A stretch of 64,000 bases of DNA from Dillenia suffruticosa (lineage: Eukaryota > Streptophyta > Magnoliopsida > Dilleniales > Dilleniaceae). Below the pieces are notes generated by a model. The model worked only from the letters and a program-made list of their open reading frames with translations, was not told the DNA's origin and made no database searches. The position numbers were made by a program, and so were the translations under genes. Positions 12,601 through 27,600 of the stretch are shown here, piece by piece; the first letter of the stretch is position 1; each line of letters opens with the position of its first letter. The stretch spans positions 14,774,001 to 14,838,000 of the forward strand of contig JAVTVX010000020.1 in the NCBI GenBank assembly GCA_033439265.1, written 5' to 3'.

Positions 12601-15600
12601 TGGATTCAAAAGACAAATCTCTCTCTCATCCCCTCCCCCAACAACACACACACAAACAAAGGCTTGTTTTTCCAACACTGACTATTTGCTCTTGACTTTG
12701 GGATTGCCTTTTTGTGTCCTATAATAAAAGTTGCCTTACTGATATACCTTTGTTTCTTTCTTGCAGTACATGAATAGTTTGAATTACTTAACTACCGAGA
12801 CTTTCTCATCTGTACCACTGGAATTAGTTTCCGATTTGCGGAGTATGCTCTCTTCGAATGAGTCCTTAAGGCCAACGGCCTTGGATTTTACAGGTAAGTA
12901 TTGAATTCCTTGTTTTCTTTGACTTGTGTTAGTAAGTCTGAGTGCTGAGGATAAGAGTTTCTGAAGTCTCAAAAAGAAAAATCAGAATGATGATACAATG
13001 TCTTGTAAGAGAAGAGTGCATTAATGGGGGCATAATCTTCTGATGATTTACTTTAGATCTCCTTTGTTGTTGTGGATTCAGCCTGTGAATTAGTTATAAC
13101 CAGCTTGTCTATGTGAAGAAGCAGAAGCAAAATAATCTCCGCCAGATTTTAGAACTTGTTGGGTCTTTATTCAGTCTGAAAAGTGATATGATAAGATCAG
13201 TAATGACATTTGTTACATCTAACTTATTTATCCTAAATTATGGAGGTGTAACAATCGCAGATCTGGAAATTCTAGTTTTGCTAGACCAGACATATTGGTT
13301 TGCTTTCCCATGGTAATATGTCAGCCTAATTTCTGTATGATTAACCATCTAATATAATGCTGCCAAAAATTCTTTTAATTGTGATACGAGGTGTCAAGCT
13401 GCCAAAAGAGTGGGTAACCCTTGTTCTGTTTTTGAGTTTGGCTCCTCTTTTGGGTTAAGTGACATTAAGTTTTGTGTTTGATTTTCCTTGTATGGGGCTT
13501 ACTTTTCTCATTGTTGTTCTTTAATTTTTATTTTGACAGGGTCTTCATTTTTTCGGGATGACACTAGGTTGCGTGCTCTTCGTTTTTTGGACCACATGCT
13601 TGTATGCATTTACTTTTTGCTTGGCTTCACTCATTTCTGTGGTAGAGTTGCCCAAGAGCATATGCATGAGAGTGTAATAAGAAGGCTGATGGAAAGAGTA
13701 TACTTTTAATAATTGCCTCTAGTTTTTGTCTGCTTGCAGGAAAGAGATAACATGCAGAAGTCTGAGTTTCTAAAGGCGTTGTCGGATATGTGGAAAGATT
13801 TTGATTCTCGTGTTTTGCGGTATAAGGTTTGAGTCACTTCTAAGTTTGCTTATGCTATTGATGAAACTTCACATGGCCTCTCTATCTATTTACTTAGTCA
13901 TTTTTTATTTCTTTTGGAAGCTTAGACACAATTATAGACTGAGGTAATATCTTATTTGGTTCCAGTTATTCTGAACCTGTCATATGCTGCTCCCCTTCCT
14001 GTTCCAATGAAAATCCTGACTGCATAGGAATTACCTTCTCAACAATGCTTACATGCAATTATTAAAATGGCAAGTTTTGTACTATGTGCATGGCTTGAAT
14101 ACTCTCTTGCACTATGTTTTGACTGTCTGCCACTGCACTCTAGAGATTGGCCATCTTGTCATGCTGTTCTCTATGATTTCCATTTCAATACATTTTCTAG
14201 CCATGAAGAATGGAATTGGACACTGGAGCATGGCATAAGAGCTACATGGTAACCCCAAATTTCATTATTATAAGGTGGAGAGTTTTGTGGTTATGCATGT
14301 GAGAACAAACATTTCTAAGTATCTAAAGTATGTACATATAAATATAATTTGCTAATTAATATGTTGGATACATGGCATGGTATGGAATTTAGATGTTAGG
14401 GGAACCTCTGGGGTGTGGAAAGCAACCTAAATGGATGGGGAGTTTCATTGCCCTAATACAATGTAAATGGGAAATAGATCTTTTTATTATTTTATTATTT
14501 TATTATTTTATTATTTTTCTTTTGGCTACTTAGAGAAGCGTTTTCATAGTGGCTCAAATCCTTGACCAAAGTCAGGGAATGAGCTACCATGTGCCACTGA
14601 ACCCAATAGGTTGGCGGTTGGGAAATGAATCTTTGGTGCTCTTCTGATTGGATATTTGCTATTGATGGAGCCATCTGAGGATTTTTACCCAGAGTTGTGG
14701 TGTATTGCCAGCATGAAATGGCTAGTCTTACAGGAGTTTGGGACATGAATTTTATACTTTAGCCAACAAGTTGGGTTACTATTATTATTTTTGTTTAGTT
14801 TGAGATATGGTAATGAGTGGATATTCGCCCTTCTAGGATTGGTGAGATGAAGTGATAAGTCATGCTACTAAGCTGCCCTTGGTGTCCTCATAATCCTTAT
14901 GTATTAACGGATACTTAGACTAGTGGGAAACGCGCTGGATCCCTTAACCAAAATTCGAGTTCGGATTTTGGGAATAGAAGGAATTACTGTGAGAGAGTTA
15001 CCTTCTAAAAGGGCTCGATAGCAGTTTGGATCGGATTAGTCGCAGGATAGTTTTGGATACCTGTTGGTCCAATACCAAAAAAAAAAAAAAAATCCTTATG
15101 TAGCAGCAACCTTGCCTTTTAGCTACTTTTTGTTTGTTTGAAGGAAGAGTAACACGGTGGGGAATGGGGGAAGGGAAGGGAGAGGATGTTTCCCTCTTAT
15201 TGTGTTTCCCTTTAGCAGGATTTATGGTTTGGTGGGGGAGTAGGGTGTTGGAAGTTATGGGAAGGTGTTTATGATTTTTTTAGCAGTAGTTACAATATTA
15301 TCCATACAAAGATCTGTATATCTCAAATAGACGGCATAACGGTAATTTTTCTTTTATCCTATAACCAAATGAAGGTAGTATATCCTCATCTACTACAAGC
15401 TTTCAATTAGATATTCAAAACAAGGGAAGGTGTTTATCCTTTCCTCCCCTCCCGTTCTCTTTTATCTTACTATGAAATGCCACCTCCCCACCCATTCAAA
15501 CTCCTAAATAAGGCATAATATGTATCCTTCAGGAGCATAAAGTTCTTTCTCATGCATTTTAGGTTCTTCGCTTCAGTTGAATATATTATTTTTGGTTTCT

Positions 15601-18600
15601 TTCCCTTTTTTTCTCTTTTTGGAATTGGTGAATGTAATTTCTTTTGTATATTCTGCATTTCTGGATCATCCAGAAGTAGTGTTGTAACCGGACTGGGCCG
15701 GGCTGGGCCGGGCCCGGTCTGGCTCAAGGGTGGTTCCCGGAACCGCGGGCCAGGATGGCTGCGGTTCCTAGGCCAGTCCGGGCCGGCCCAGGCCCGGTTC
15801 GGCCCTTTTTTTGGCCCTTTTTTTACTCTTTTTTTTGTAACTCTATTTTTTAATTCTATTTTATTTTTATAACTCCATTTTTTTTAACTTTGTTGTTGTT
15901 TTGTTTTTTATTTTCTTGTAATGATTTATTTATTCATTTTGCTTTTTTTAATTCATATTTTATAAAAAAAAATAAATTAAAAATTAGAGACACAAAATTT
16001 TTAGAGTGGTTCCACGGAATTCGGTGTACGTCTACTACCAATCTCATCACTTGGATTTTAAAATCCACTAATTTTTTTTTTGTTATATTATTTTGATTTT
16101 ACATCATTTTGATTTTTTTTTGTTACATTCTTCTTCTTCTTCTTTTTCTTCTTCTTCTACTTCTTGTTCATCATCTTCTGAGGCCTTCATGATTCCTTGC
16201 ATTTTTTTTGCATCCTTTCAATCTTTAATGCAAATTAAGGTTTTTAAAATATCGTCCGCTAAATTTGTACGTTTTTCGGTTAACACTCGATCACCTGCAC
16301 TAAAAGCACTTTCCAATGGCACTGTGGATATCGGAAGGGTTAGTACATCTTTAGCCACTTAGACCAAAATTGGATAATACGATACATTATTTTTTCATCA
16401 ACCTAATATATCATATAAATCAGTATTATCAAAACCTTCTAATCTAAGTGTTTGTTTATATAAAAGTAATTCATTAAATGATGATGACGAAATTTTTTGT
16501 TTTTTTCCTAACATGTGTAAGGGATTAAATGAAAATGTAGATGATTGAGTGTTATTACTACTACTACTACCTACATTATTAGTATTTAAATTATTTTTTT
16601 CCTTTTCATATAATTCAAATATTATTTGTAAAGTATGTTTTGTTGTTTTAAAAAATGTGGGTTAATAGACGCTTCTGATGGAAAAACTTATACAAAACAA
16701 TTTATTAACATTTCAGCACCTTCAACTTTAACACGTGAATCTAATGCACTTGCAACTAAATATAAAATTGGAATTTTTTCATAATATTTAAAAATTTTTT
16801 TTTTCATAGAAAAAACAATTTCACAAAATCTTTCTTCATTTTCAAATTTATTAAATACATAATAATTTTACAAAGATTTGGTAACATTAAACGAGTAGTT
16901 GGATAATAATATCCGGAAAATAAATTTGTATATAAATAAAAAATTTTCAATAATTTAGTAAGTGTAGATACAAAATCAAAAGTATTATTATCAATAAAAC
17001 CATATTCGTAATTTGAATTTGTAAATTCAATTAAAATATTTTGAAAAGGAAGTACACTTTGTAACATGTCATATGTTGAATTCCACCTAGTGTTACATTT
17101 TATTTTAAATTTTTTAAATTTTTTATTATGTAACAAATATAATTGTCTAATTTCTTGGGTTTTTGTAGAAGAATTTCTTATTTGATGAATTAAATCGCGA
17201 ATAGGTTTTAAAAATAGTTCTTCCATTGCTAAACTATCCTTAACACATAAATTAATTATATGACATGCACATTTAACATGAAAAAAGTTTCATTTAAAAT
17301 TGTGTTTAAATAATTTTTTAAACTATTAGCTGCAGTAGTATTAGTTGAAATATTATCAAATGAAATAGAAAAAATTCTATCACTTATTCTATAGTTATAA
17401 ATAATATTTGAAATTATTTTAGCAATATGTGCATCGAAATGTGGAAATTTTCAACGTTGAAAAGATAAAATTCTTTTTTCTAAAGACCATGAATTATTTA
17501 TCCAATGACATGTTACTATAATATAATATTCTTTTTTATGTTCATTTTTTCAACTATTCGAAATTAATGAAAATTTACAATCACTAGTCATAAATTGTGT
17601 AATTATATCATTTTTTAATTCTTGATATCTATTTAATGATCTCCTCCTATCGAATCTTCTACTACTTTTTTTATAATCGGGTTGTAAATATTTTTGTACA
17701 TATTCTTCAAATCCGGGACATGCAACTATGTTAAGTGATAATTCTTTTCGTGTTAGCCATTCTATTTGTCTAATTTTTTCTTTATCCGAATTATATTTAA
17801 ATGTACCAGTTATATTGTCTCCCCTGTAGCAATTTATGTTTGTCTTGTTTGTGGTAATTTATCTGGATGATTATTAACTAAGTGTCTCCTAAGTGTGTCT
17901 ACCTCCAACCCTTCAAAAATTTATATTTTTGATAACAAATTTTACAAATTGCCTTTTGTTCTTCATTTTTTTCTCAAAAAATGTCCATATATTAATATCA
18001 TTTTTTTTAGTCCGTGTTGTATTAAATTCTGTATTATTAGATTCAGTTTTTTCGAAAAGAGCTTCAATATCTATATTATCGGGAATTTCATTTTGAAAAA
18101 AAATGGAGGAAGAGGAGATTGTTGAGAAGATTATGAAGAGTGTGTTCCGGCAATTTTATTAAAAAATTAAGAATAAATTTTTAAAATAAAATATACTATT
18201 AAATTTTTAAAAGAAAATTTAAAATTAAATTTTTTAAAAAAATTTTAAGATTTAATTTTTTTTTTAAAAAAGTAATGCAAATGTAATCCAAATGCAAGAC
18301 AATAAAGATGTAAAAAAATTAAATGTACCGACTTGACGGATATCATAGTTGTTTTTCACAAAATCTTGAATTTGAGCTCCCAACTTTGAAATTTTGCCAA
18401 ATCTTGATCAATGTTGAAGGTTGTGAAAAATTTGTAATCCTTCCTTCTCCACTCAGGCCGTTCTGTAGCAAGAGCACCAGGAAAGTTCCCAGGTAAGAGG
18501 TGGAGCTTGTCTGTCCTCGCTTAAATATCTCTTTCCTTCGACAATTAGTTGCCCTCAGACAGAATTTTTCTAAACATGTTATGCCGTTGCATACTGAGTC

Positions 18601-21600
18601 AATGGGTTTAAAGTTTAGAGTACAAATTTGAGAGTGTGTTTAATGAAAATGTGTTTAATGAATAAAATAATGGAAATAAGGATAATGGTGGAAAATGTAG
18701 ATAATAGAAATTGGGTGTAAATTGATGGAAATAAAGATAATGGAAATGATGGAAATAAGGATAATGAAAATGGTATAGAATATAGTAATGAAAATTGTAT
18801 AAAAAATTGTAAAAATGGTGAAAAGGAAATGATAATGGAAATAGTAATGAAAATTGAGAGAATGTAAATGTAGTAATATTGAGAATATGTAGATGTGAGA
18901 GAGAGATTTTTTGTTGTGAAAATTTTGAAAATGGGGTGCAAGGTATTTATAGGAAAATTTTTTGACCTTATGGACCACAATAATCTCAAAACTATCCGTT
19001 TTATAGCTGTTGGGAGGGGTAAAATTAAAAAAAATTCAAAAATTTAAAAAAGAGAGCTGTTGGAACCGTTGGAACCGACCGGGCTGGGCCAGTTCTGTGC
19101 CTGGGCCGGTTCCCGGTTCCATCTTCTTGTGAACCGGCCCGGCCACTACAGTACCCTTGGTTCGGGTCGGGCCGAGCTGGTTTATTGTAGCTCCGGTTCG
19201 GTTCTCGGGCCGGGCTTTTTTCTGGCCAGCCGGGCCGGTTTTCGGGCCCAAACCGGCCCGGGCACATGTCTATCCATAAGCATCCTTGTTTTCGCTTTTC
19301 GATTCCTTTGTTTATGAATATGTATGTACACAAACAAACACTCTTGTCTTACTAATGGAAATGAATAGCCCAAATGATGCTTCATAATTTTATATGGCAT
19401 GTAAGTCTTGACCTCAGTATAGAACAATCAACTTAAACAAATTGGCATTGTGGCTGCCATTAGTTTGATCACATGCACAATCTCTTAGATAGAACTACAT
19501 AGATTAGCCAAATAATTTGATCAAATCAACAAATTCACGAGAAAAGAATTGTTCATTTACTTCTCCCCTTCCACTTTTTTAATTCCAAAATGATCATGAA
19601 AACATGTGATCTTACCTTATGGCCTGTCATTGTTTTCACATATGTAGAAATATTTTTGCATATCTGTTATTGTTCATTCTCATTTAAATTCAATGAGAAG
19701 AGAGGGAGATCATGGAAAAAATGCTCCCTGTACCACATGGATTTATATTTTTGTTGCGGTGACATTTGCAGTCATGGTCACAAAATGTGGCTATGACATT
19801 ATTGGATAAACATGCTCCAAGTCTTAAATCTTGTGAGCTTTTGTAATTAATTCCTGTATAATTCTGAGTTATAGAATTTGCATTAATCACTAAATTATCT
19901 GGAGAAAAGTGCTTGTCAATCGCGGTTCTTATCAAAAAAGGGGGGGGGGAATGAGAAAGTTACATATTGGTTCTTGATAGAGATCTATGCTAGAGGATAA
20001 TATTGTTTTATATAACACCTGGACAATTAGCATTTATGCTGATACTCCAATATGAGCAGCCACTGATGTAGGATGTCAGGAGTCCCTTGAAAGCTTAAAT
20101 TGGTGCTGAACATGTAAATTTGTTAATTAATCCTGAAGTAGTGCTAAATATGAGAGGCTCTACATTGCGATTCTCTATGTAGTCCAATTTGTGTTTGTTG
20201 CACACAACTGAGTTTTCTCCCTGTCTTATGTTCAAGTGGAACAAACATTGCTTTGCTCTAAATAATTTTATCTTAATTTGTTTTGTAAAACAACAGATTC
20301 ATGACAAGAATCAATAATACCTGTCCAAGCAATAAGTGTACATTGCAAATGAAGTTTTTGATGCTGAAAGTACATATATGATTTTAATATAAAATCTATT
20401 ACTTTATTATTATTTTAGATATATATGTTTTATTTATTTATTTATTATTATTATTTATTTTTTTTCCTTTAATTCATTTTATATATCATTATTTGAAGAA
20501 CTCCGCCACGTTCGATCCCAAGTCCAGGTGAAGGAGTAAGGTTGCGGTAGGTTGACAGTCAGCGTATAATCTTTTGTTAAATGAAAAAAATGAGAGACAA
20601 ACATATAAAAACTTTTGGAGATTTTCCCCTCAGCGATAAGTTATATCATCCAAGATATAGCAACAAGTTAACAAGGGACCCTAGGGTGCAGATGAATAAG
20701 TTCATCCATGAATATAGGATTCGTCTAACCACTTGGAATATAGGATCTTTGATCGGTAAGTTAGGAGAGATAGGAGAAATAATGAATAGATGAAAAATTC
20801 ATATCATGTGTCTTAAAAAAACTAAGTGGGTCGGGGAGAAAGTTAGAATAGTAGAGTCTTATGATCATAAGATTTGGTACACAGATAGGAATAGAACTAA
20901 AAATGGGGTAAGAATAATTGTACATAAGAATCTATTAGATGTGTAATAGAGATAAGAAGGAAAGGTGATAGAATTATATTTGTTAAGATACTAGATAGAC
21001 AAAATGTAATTATATAGTCAGTGTGTATGCATCCCAAATAGGTATAGATGCAATTAGTAAAAGACAATTTTGGTAGGATTTGGATGAATTTATATAAGTC
21101 ATATCTAATAGAGAGAAGTTATTTATTGGAAAAGACTTAAATGGACATGTAGGAGAGAGGAATGAAGGATTCGAACTCATATATGAAAACTTTGGTTTTG
21201 GTAGTAGGAATAAGGCAACATGTGCCATTTTAGAGTTTGTCACAGTATTCGATCTGATAGATATAAACACCATTTTTAAGAAAAAAGAAGCGCACTTAGT
21301 TACATATAAAAGTGAGTCTAATTCTAGCCAAATAGATTTCTTTCTTATCAGGAGAGGTGATAGAATGATCCGTAAGAATTGTAAGATTATACCGGGGGAG
21401 AGTGTAACAACTCAGCATAAACTCCTAATTTTAGATTTACGTATATCTAAAAGGCGTAAGAAGTATCGTCTATTTGTGAATTCAAGAATTAAGTGCGTGG
21501 AACCTGAAAAAAGAAAATGTGATGACATTTAGAGATAAATTAATTCAAGTAGTAAATTGGTCTACTAATAATGATTCAGAAATAATGTGAGAAGAGATGT

Positions 21601-24600
21601 CTACTAATATTAAGAGTATAAGTAGGAAAGTTTTAGGAGTATCTGAGGGTGAAGCCCCAATAGACAAGAAATCATGGTAGTGGAACGAAGAAATACAAAC
21701 TACTATCTGGACCAAACGAGAGTACAACAAATATACAAAATATTGAGATACTTGTAGAAGAGATTATAGAGATTTTAAATGTAAAATTCGTTCCCATGAA
21801 GTGAATGAGGCTTTAAAGAGAATAAAGAATAATAAAGTCATAGGATCTGATGACATTCTCATAGAAGTGTAGAAATGATTAGGTGAATTTGGTATAATAA
21901 TGTTAACAGATATTTTCAACAAAATTTGGCAAACCAAGAGAATGCTCAAAATATGGAGAAATAGTATAATTATACCGCTATATAAAAATAAATGAGACAT
22001 ATAAGATTGTTTCAATTATAAAGAAATTAAACTTATGAGACATATCATGAAATTATGAGAGAGAGTGAAAGAGTATAGATTGAGATTAGAGATAAATGTA
22101 TCTTAAAATCAATTTGGATTTATGCTATGAAGATCCACAACAGAAGTAATTTATTTGTTAAGACATTTGATGGAGACATATAAAACACAAAAGCGAGACG
22201 TATATATGGTATTTATGGATCTAGAAAAAGTATATGATAGAGTTTCTAGAGAGGTATTGTTGTTGACGCTTATGAAGAAAGGGATTTTCTTGAAATACAT
22301 TAATCTCATTAGAGATATATGTGATGGAGTTGTAACCAATGTAAGAATTTGCGGGATTTGAGCGATAGCTTTCCCGTTAATATTTGACTATTAAGATTTG
22401 GCATTAAGTCTCATTCTCTTTGCAATAGTGATAAACGAAATCACAAAAAGTATCTAAGATGAAATACCATGGTGTATACTTTTTGCATATGATATAGTGC
22501 TAATTGATAAAATTAAGGAGGGTATTAGTGTTAATTAGAGTTATGGATGGTTACATTGGAATTCTGAGGGTTTAGATTGAGTAGATTGAAAACTGGATAT
22601 ATAAAATGTAGGTTAGCAACAGTCATCAGCATGATAAAGAAACGATTAGGTTTGATGGACAAAATGTATTAAAAAGTAAACGAATTAAATATCTAGATTC
22701 AATCATTCAAAATAATGGCAATATTGATAAATATGTGAATCATAGGATTCAAGCGGGTTGGATGAAATGGAGAAGAGCATCTTTTCGATCGCACAATACC
22801 AATACATTTGACGAGAAAGTTGTATAGAACCACAGTTAGATCTGTATTATTGTATGGTATTGAGTGTTGGGATATTAAATAACAATAAAAACAAGAAATG
22901 GCTGTAGCGAAAATAAGAATATTTAGGCGGATGTGTGCAAAACTAGAAAAGAGTTGGGAGTTAGTTCAATTGTAGATAAAATGCGAGTGTCGTCTGAGGT
23001 GGTTTGGATATGTGCAAAGAAGATCTAAAGATGTATCGGTTAGGAGAATCGAAATCTTAAATATGGGAGATCTAGTAAAATATAGAGGTAAACCGCTAAA
23101 AATTTGGATGTAAATTATTTGTAAAGACGTGATAGTTAAGAGTTTAGATGATAAGATAGCGTTGGATAAATGAGTGGCGTAGAAGAATCCGTACAAATTA
23201 AATCGACATATTTTAGATATATATATTTTCTTTCTTTTCTTTTTTTTTTTATATGTATTTATTTATTTATTTTTAATCATTTCCAAATTTATCTCTTAAA
23301 TGGTCGATTCCGAAATGTTGGGATTAAGATTCAGTTTGTTGTATTTATGCACACCAACATGTGTATAATCTGTTAAACTATTTAAACTACCGTTTTGACG
23401 GCAGCATTTCCTCTGTTGGGTGTGCCCTGGGTTGGGGTAGGGATATAGAGCTCTCATATTTGTGACCCTTGAGAAAATAAATAGCTTAATAAACGTGTTT
23501 TCGCTTTGGTTCATGCAGGTACTCCCCCCTCTTTGTGCAGAGCTTCGGAATATGGTAATGCAGCCAATGATTTTGCCAATGGTGCTCACCATTGCGGAGT
23601 CTCAGGTACTATTTAGGCCACACATCTCTCTGATGATTCCATTATTGGCATGCTGTAGGAGGCATAGTTATTGGCAAGAGGCACACCCTTCATCATGGAT
23701 CCTTGGTACGACTCGCACCAGGGTACATTGTTTGGTGGGGCCAAGGAAATGCAAACCCCCAAGCAGGGAGGCCTGTGTGCCCGCTAACATAAATGGAAAC
23801 ATTTTGGGAAGAAATCTTGCATTCTTGAACATGGTCTGTTGTAAAATTTGTGTTTCTCATTGCGATAACATCATTTGTACAGTTTGCTTTGGAATTATTT
23901 TCATGGTTGATGTTCTTCATGTTCAATTTATTTTGTCCTTTGAATTATTCGTGGCTGCACTGTGGTGGACATCCCTTTTTGGATCACCCTTTTTATTGAC
24001 TATGAAGCTGATGATGGCCCGTATTTTTCTGAACTTGCTATAGGACAGCAGTGATTTTGAGTTGTCGACACTACCTGCCTTGGTTCCTGTCTTGAGTACT
24101 GCTGCTGGAGAGACACTTCTGCTGCTTGTGAAGCATGCGGAGCTTATTATTAACAAGGTACTTTTTTGTATCTACTTATTGACCATTGAGTCTCTACAAA
24201 AGTCAAAATCTAACTTTCTTCAAATTCATGCTGTTGAGTTATTTGTATCAGATCATAGGAACCATGTTGGCATGTAGTTTTGAATGGTTATTACAACCCC
24301 GAGTCTCTAATGCATGCAGTGGAGATAGCATAACCACATGTTTTGACATGTATCAACCTGGCCTCTATATTTAAGTGTTCCCTTAAGATGATGATATAAG
24401 GTCTCTTGGTGATAATGGCATCCTGAGTCCCTTTGCAATTAAGGTTGAGAAGTCAGAAAGTTAATAGCCCAATTAAGCTTTCTCTCTGCTTCTCTATTTT
24501 CTTTGCACTCTCTCTTCTTTATTTCCTTCCATATTTTTTCTGTTTGGCTTTTCCTTTGAGGTGGTATCTGCCTGCTTGTTTCCTCTTTCTTGCTTTCATT

Positions 24601-27600
24601 TTTTACTTTTTGAACATCTACCCGAGTTTTCTCTGCAATTTCATGGTTGTAAAATTGGAAATTAACCCTGTTGAACCGTACCGTAAAGTTTCTTGTAAGT
24701 TTCAGTTTTTTATGAAGTAAAAGATTTTATTTTATAGTCTGCTTCTATTTTCCATTTTAGTGAGATGAAGCTCTGTGGTCATATGGCTCTGGTATGTGAT
24801 GCCCCGAGGTTGTGTCTCTACCTTGATGTATTTGAACATTGAGATATCTTTAAAATGCACTATGCATTTCAGTGTTGTTGCTGTTGTTTTTATTTTATTA
24901 TAAATGTTAACTGAAATTATGAGAAACCTTTGTTGGCGTCATAGAGCCATGATGTTCAAGTGTGTCCATGTTTACTGTATTGCAAATCATGTCCAAACTT
25001 TGAGTCTACAAAAAAGGAGGAAATTGATTTTTAATGTAATCGGACTTCTCTAGTTGGGCCTTTGAATTAGTTGGTATTTATGTACCCATTAAATGAGTAG
25101 ATTTGTTGCCAAAAACTTTTTGATATGTTCTCACATGATGTTCTATAGTGTTCCTAAATTCGGGATGGTTTGTTAAATTATAAAGTAAATTGACCATGAT
25201 TCTCAACATTGGGCATCTTGCAGACAAGTCAGGTGCACTTAATTGCACATGCTCTTCCCCTGCTGGTTCGAGCTTATGATGATACTGATCCTCGTGTCCA
25301 AGAGGAAGTTTTGAGGAAAACTATATCTCTTTGCACGCAACTTGATGCACAGGTAATAACCATAACTTAATCGCATCAACAATTTGTCTTTAAATTTTTT
25401 ATCAAGTAACAATATTTTTTCCAACCATAAAATTTTCATACAAAGGAGAAAAATAAATGATATGCTTCGTGTTCAATGTAAAGGGTACTTCCATTTGCAC
25501 CACAAACGCAAAGTTTTTGGCTAACTGATATTGCTCATCATCATTTAGCTATTATTTAGTTATTGCATTTATTTTTCTCGTTACTGGTCATATGTATAGA
25601 ACTAGTTTCAGGATTGGGCACAATATGAAAGATCTTTTAGAAGCGAATATTCCTCTTCTTAAACTTTCCCATATCAATAGAAACCGTAAGGCTGTGTAAA
25701 CTCTGGACTGTTGAAGCACTATAGTCTATCTCTAGTTATATTTTCATTTCCTGCTGCCCTGGTTATATCAGTCAGCTTATTTACTTGTTATAAGTTACAG
25801 TGATAATCTTTAGACATTATATTGCATTACAATTGATCTGCTATTGTGGATTTCTTATGGTTTTGGTGTCAGTAATTAAGTCAAGCTTCTTTGAGGTTCT
25901 CTTTTGCTGTCTAGAAATCTACAGTAGCAATTTGTTGTATTTGACATTCTCAAGCACCGTAGACTGATGGATGTTGAGGTACTATAATCATCGGCAATTA
26001 TTGCAATTAAAGCATTCTCAATTTGGGGATGATGTTATGATTTGGCCCTTTCGTTTGATTTCCCTTTTTTCTTTATAAATTTGATTCATCTGCAACATAA
26101 GTCACCCTAGATTTATATTTCAATTTTAATTTTGCATTGTCATTATTGGACTTTATAGTGGTGTAAACATTATTAAGACCAGCAATCTATTTGGATTCAA
26201 TATTTTCTGTGTTTATCTCCTATCCAATTCTGCAAAACCATGTTATCTGGGTGTTGTGTCTTGGGTGGAAAAAATGGCTATCGCAATTATGGGACATTTG
26301 ACCACTTTTATTTTATGATTCACATCTGTCGAACATTGTTTGGAACTGTTGTCTCTTTTTACTTGAGAAGGTATGCACTTATTCATGGACTTAGTGGCTG
26401 AAGCATAGTCACTATTTTGATGGATCTTCAAGACAACTCATATGGGGTTGCTATTTGTTCAAAAAAATACTTTGTTAGAAAAAAAATGAAAATATATCTG
26501 CATCTTTTGAGTAAATCACTGCTTTTCTTCGTTACTATCGGCAAGATGCTAAAGCTGCTGTTTCTCTTTACTTTGATTTGTTTCAGCTGGTGAAGCAAGC
26601 TATCTTGCCTCGGGTTCATAGCTTGGCTCTTAGAACAACAGTTGCTGCTGTAAGTTCCATTACTTTATCATTACTTTTTTTTTTTTTTGATTTTTGATTT
26701 GTGTTTTTTAATTCTTTATTGCATTTATATTGAATAGCTCATTTTTTTTCTTCTTATGGATACCATCAATTGGTGCATGAAAAGCTTGTTTTTTACTGAT
26801 GGATGTTCACAATTGAGTTTTCTGGCAAAATCCAGTAATACATAGTTGTTACTTTCACTATGTTTTGTTTTCTGTGTGGTGAGTGTGAAGCTTACCTTTG
26901 AGCAAGTTATCCCTTTTAGGTTGCATCCTTGTGCCTCATTTAGTGAGGATTGAGGATCTAGGATTTTGGGCATGGAGTGTTTAGAATACCTCTGAAGAAA
27001 TAGTAGTGTACATTCTAGTGAGGCTGAATAGGTTATTCTCGACACTTAGGTTTTTTTGTTTTTTATGGAAGATTGATGAGAGAGAAGAAATGAAGACTCG
27101 CTATTTATAGTGGTTCCACTTTCCGTGGTGTACGTCCACTCCTCATCTGGATTTTCAAATCTACTATTTTCAAAAAATAGTACAACCAATTAGTTTGAAT
27201 CGGTGTTAGTCGAATTTTATATTGTTTCTCTCAAATACTTCCCATTAGTTTTCGATAGGTGCTAGCAAACCTCATGTGTTTCACTCAAACACTCAAAGCC
27301 GAGATCAAATGAACCATTTCTTTTGATCTTTTACACAAATTTGGAAGTGAAACAAGAATACAAAAAAGAAGGTTTAACTTAAGATTAATCGTTAAAGGCC
27401 AGAAAGTAATGCAACACAAAAAGAGAATTGTTCTCAGAAGATGTTCTCAGATTATCATGTGCAATTTTTGTTCGAAAAGTTCTAGATCATATTGTTTCTT
27501 GCTTGAAGTATTGTATGTAAACGTGTGAGATGAAAAGAGCCATTGAGCTTCAATTAATGTTCCAAAGATTGCAGTTCAAGGTGGTTGGGCTTCATTAAAT

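Larger units (their letters stand above)
15677..19272 (-). mobile_element. hAT-superfamily DNA transposon, decayed
   Basis: A 3.6-kb element in SCYL2 intron 7. Its ends, TAGTGTTGTAACCGG and the complement TAGACATGTGCCCGG, match at 10 of 15 positions. It is flanked by 8-base direct repeats TCCAGAAG (15669-15676) and TCCATAAG (19273-19280), 7 of 8 identical. An 8-base duplication is the hAT signature. Both subterminal regions (15695-15810 and 19070-19262) are strongly GC-rich arrays of GGGCCGG-type words in an otherwise very AT-rich element. It carries a broken transposase gene on the minus strand. Confidence 0.85.

Noticed and set aside
16003..16070. Similarity between this hAT-internal stretch and 27105-27170 in the solo LTR (GTGGTTCCAC, GGTGTACGTC, TTGGATTTT)
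   Set aside because: Real but short. It may be a shared repeat or an old LTR scrap nested in the hAT element. Too little to call a separate feature.
18615..18989. Ile/Ser-rich 124- and 107-codon frames
   Set aside because: Overlapping frames over a degenerate simple repeat inside the hAT element.
19025..19333. Gly/Pro/Arg-rich frames of up to 102 codons
   Set aside because: They read through the GC-rich end of the hAT transposon on both strands, so they reflect base composition and not coding.
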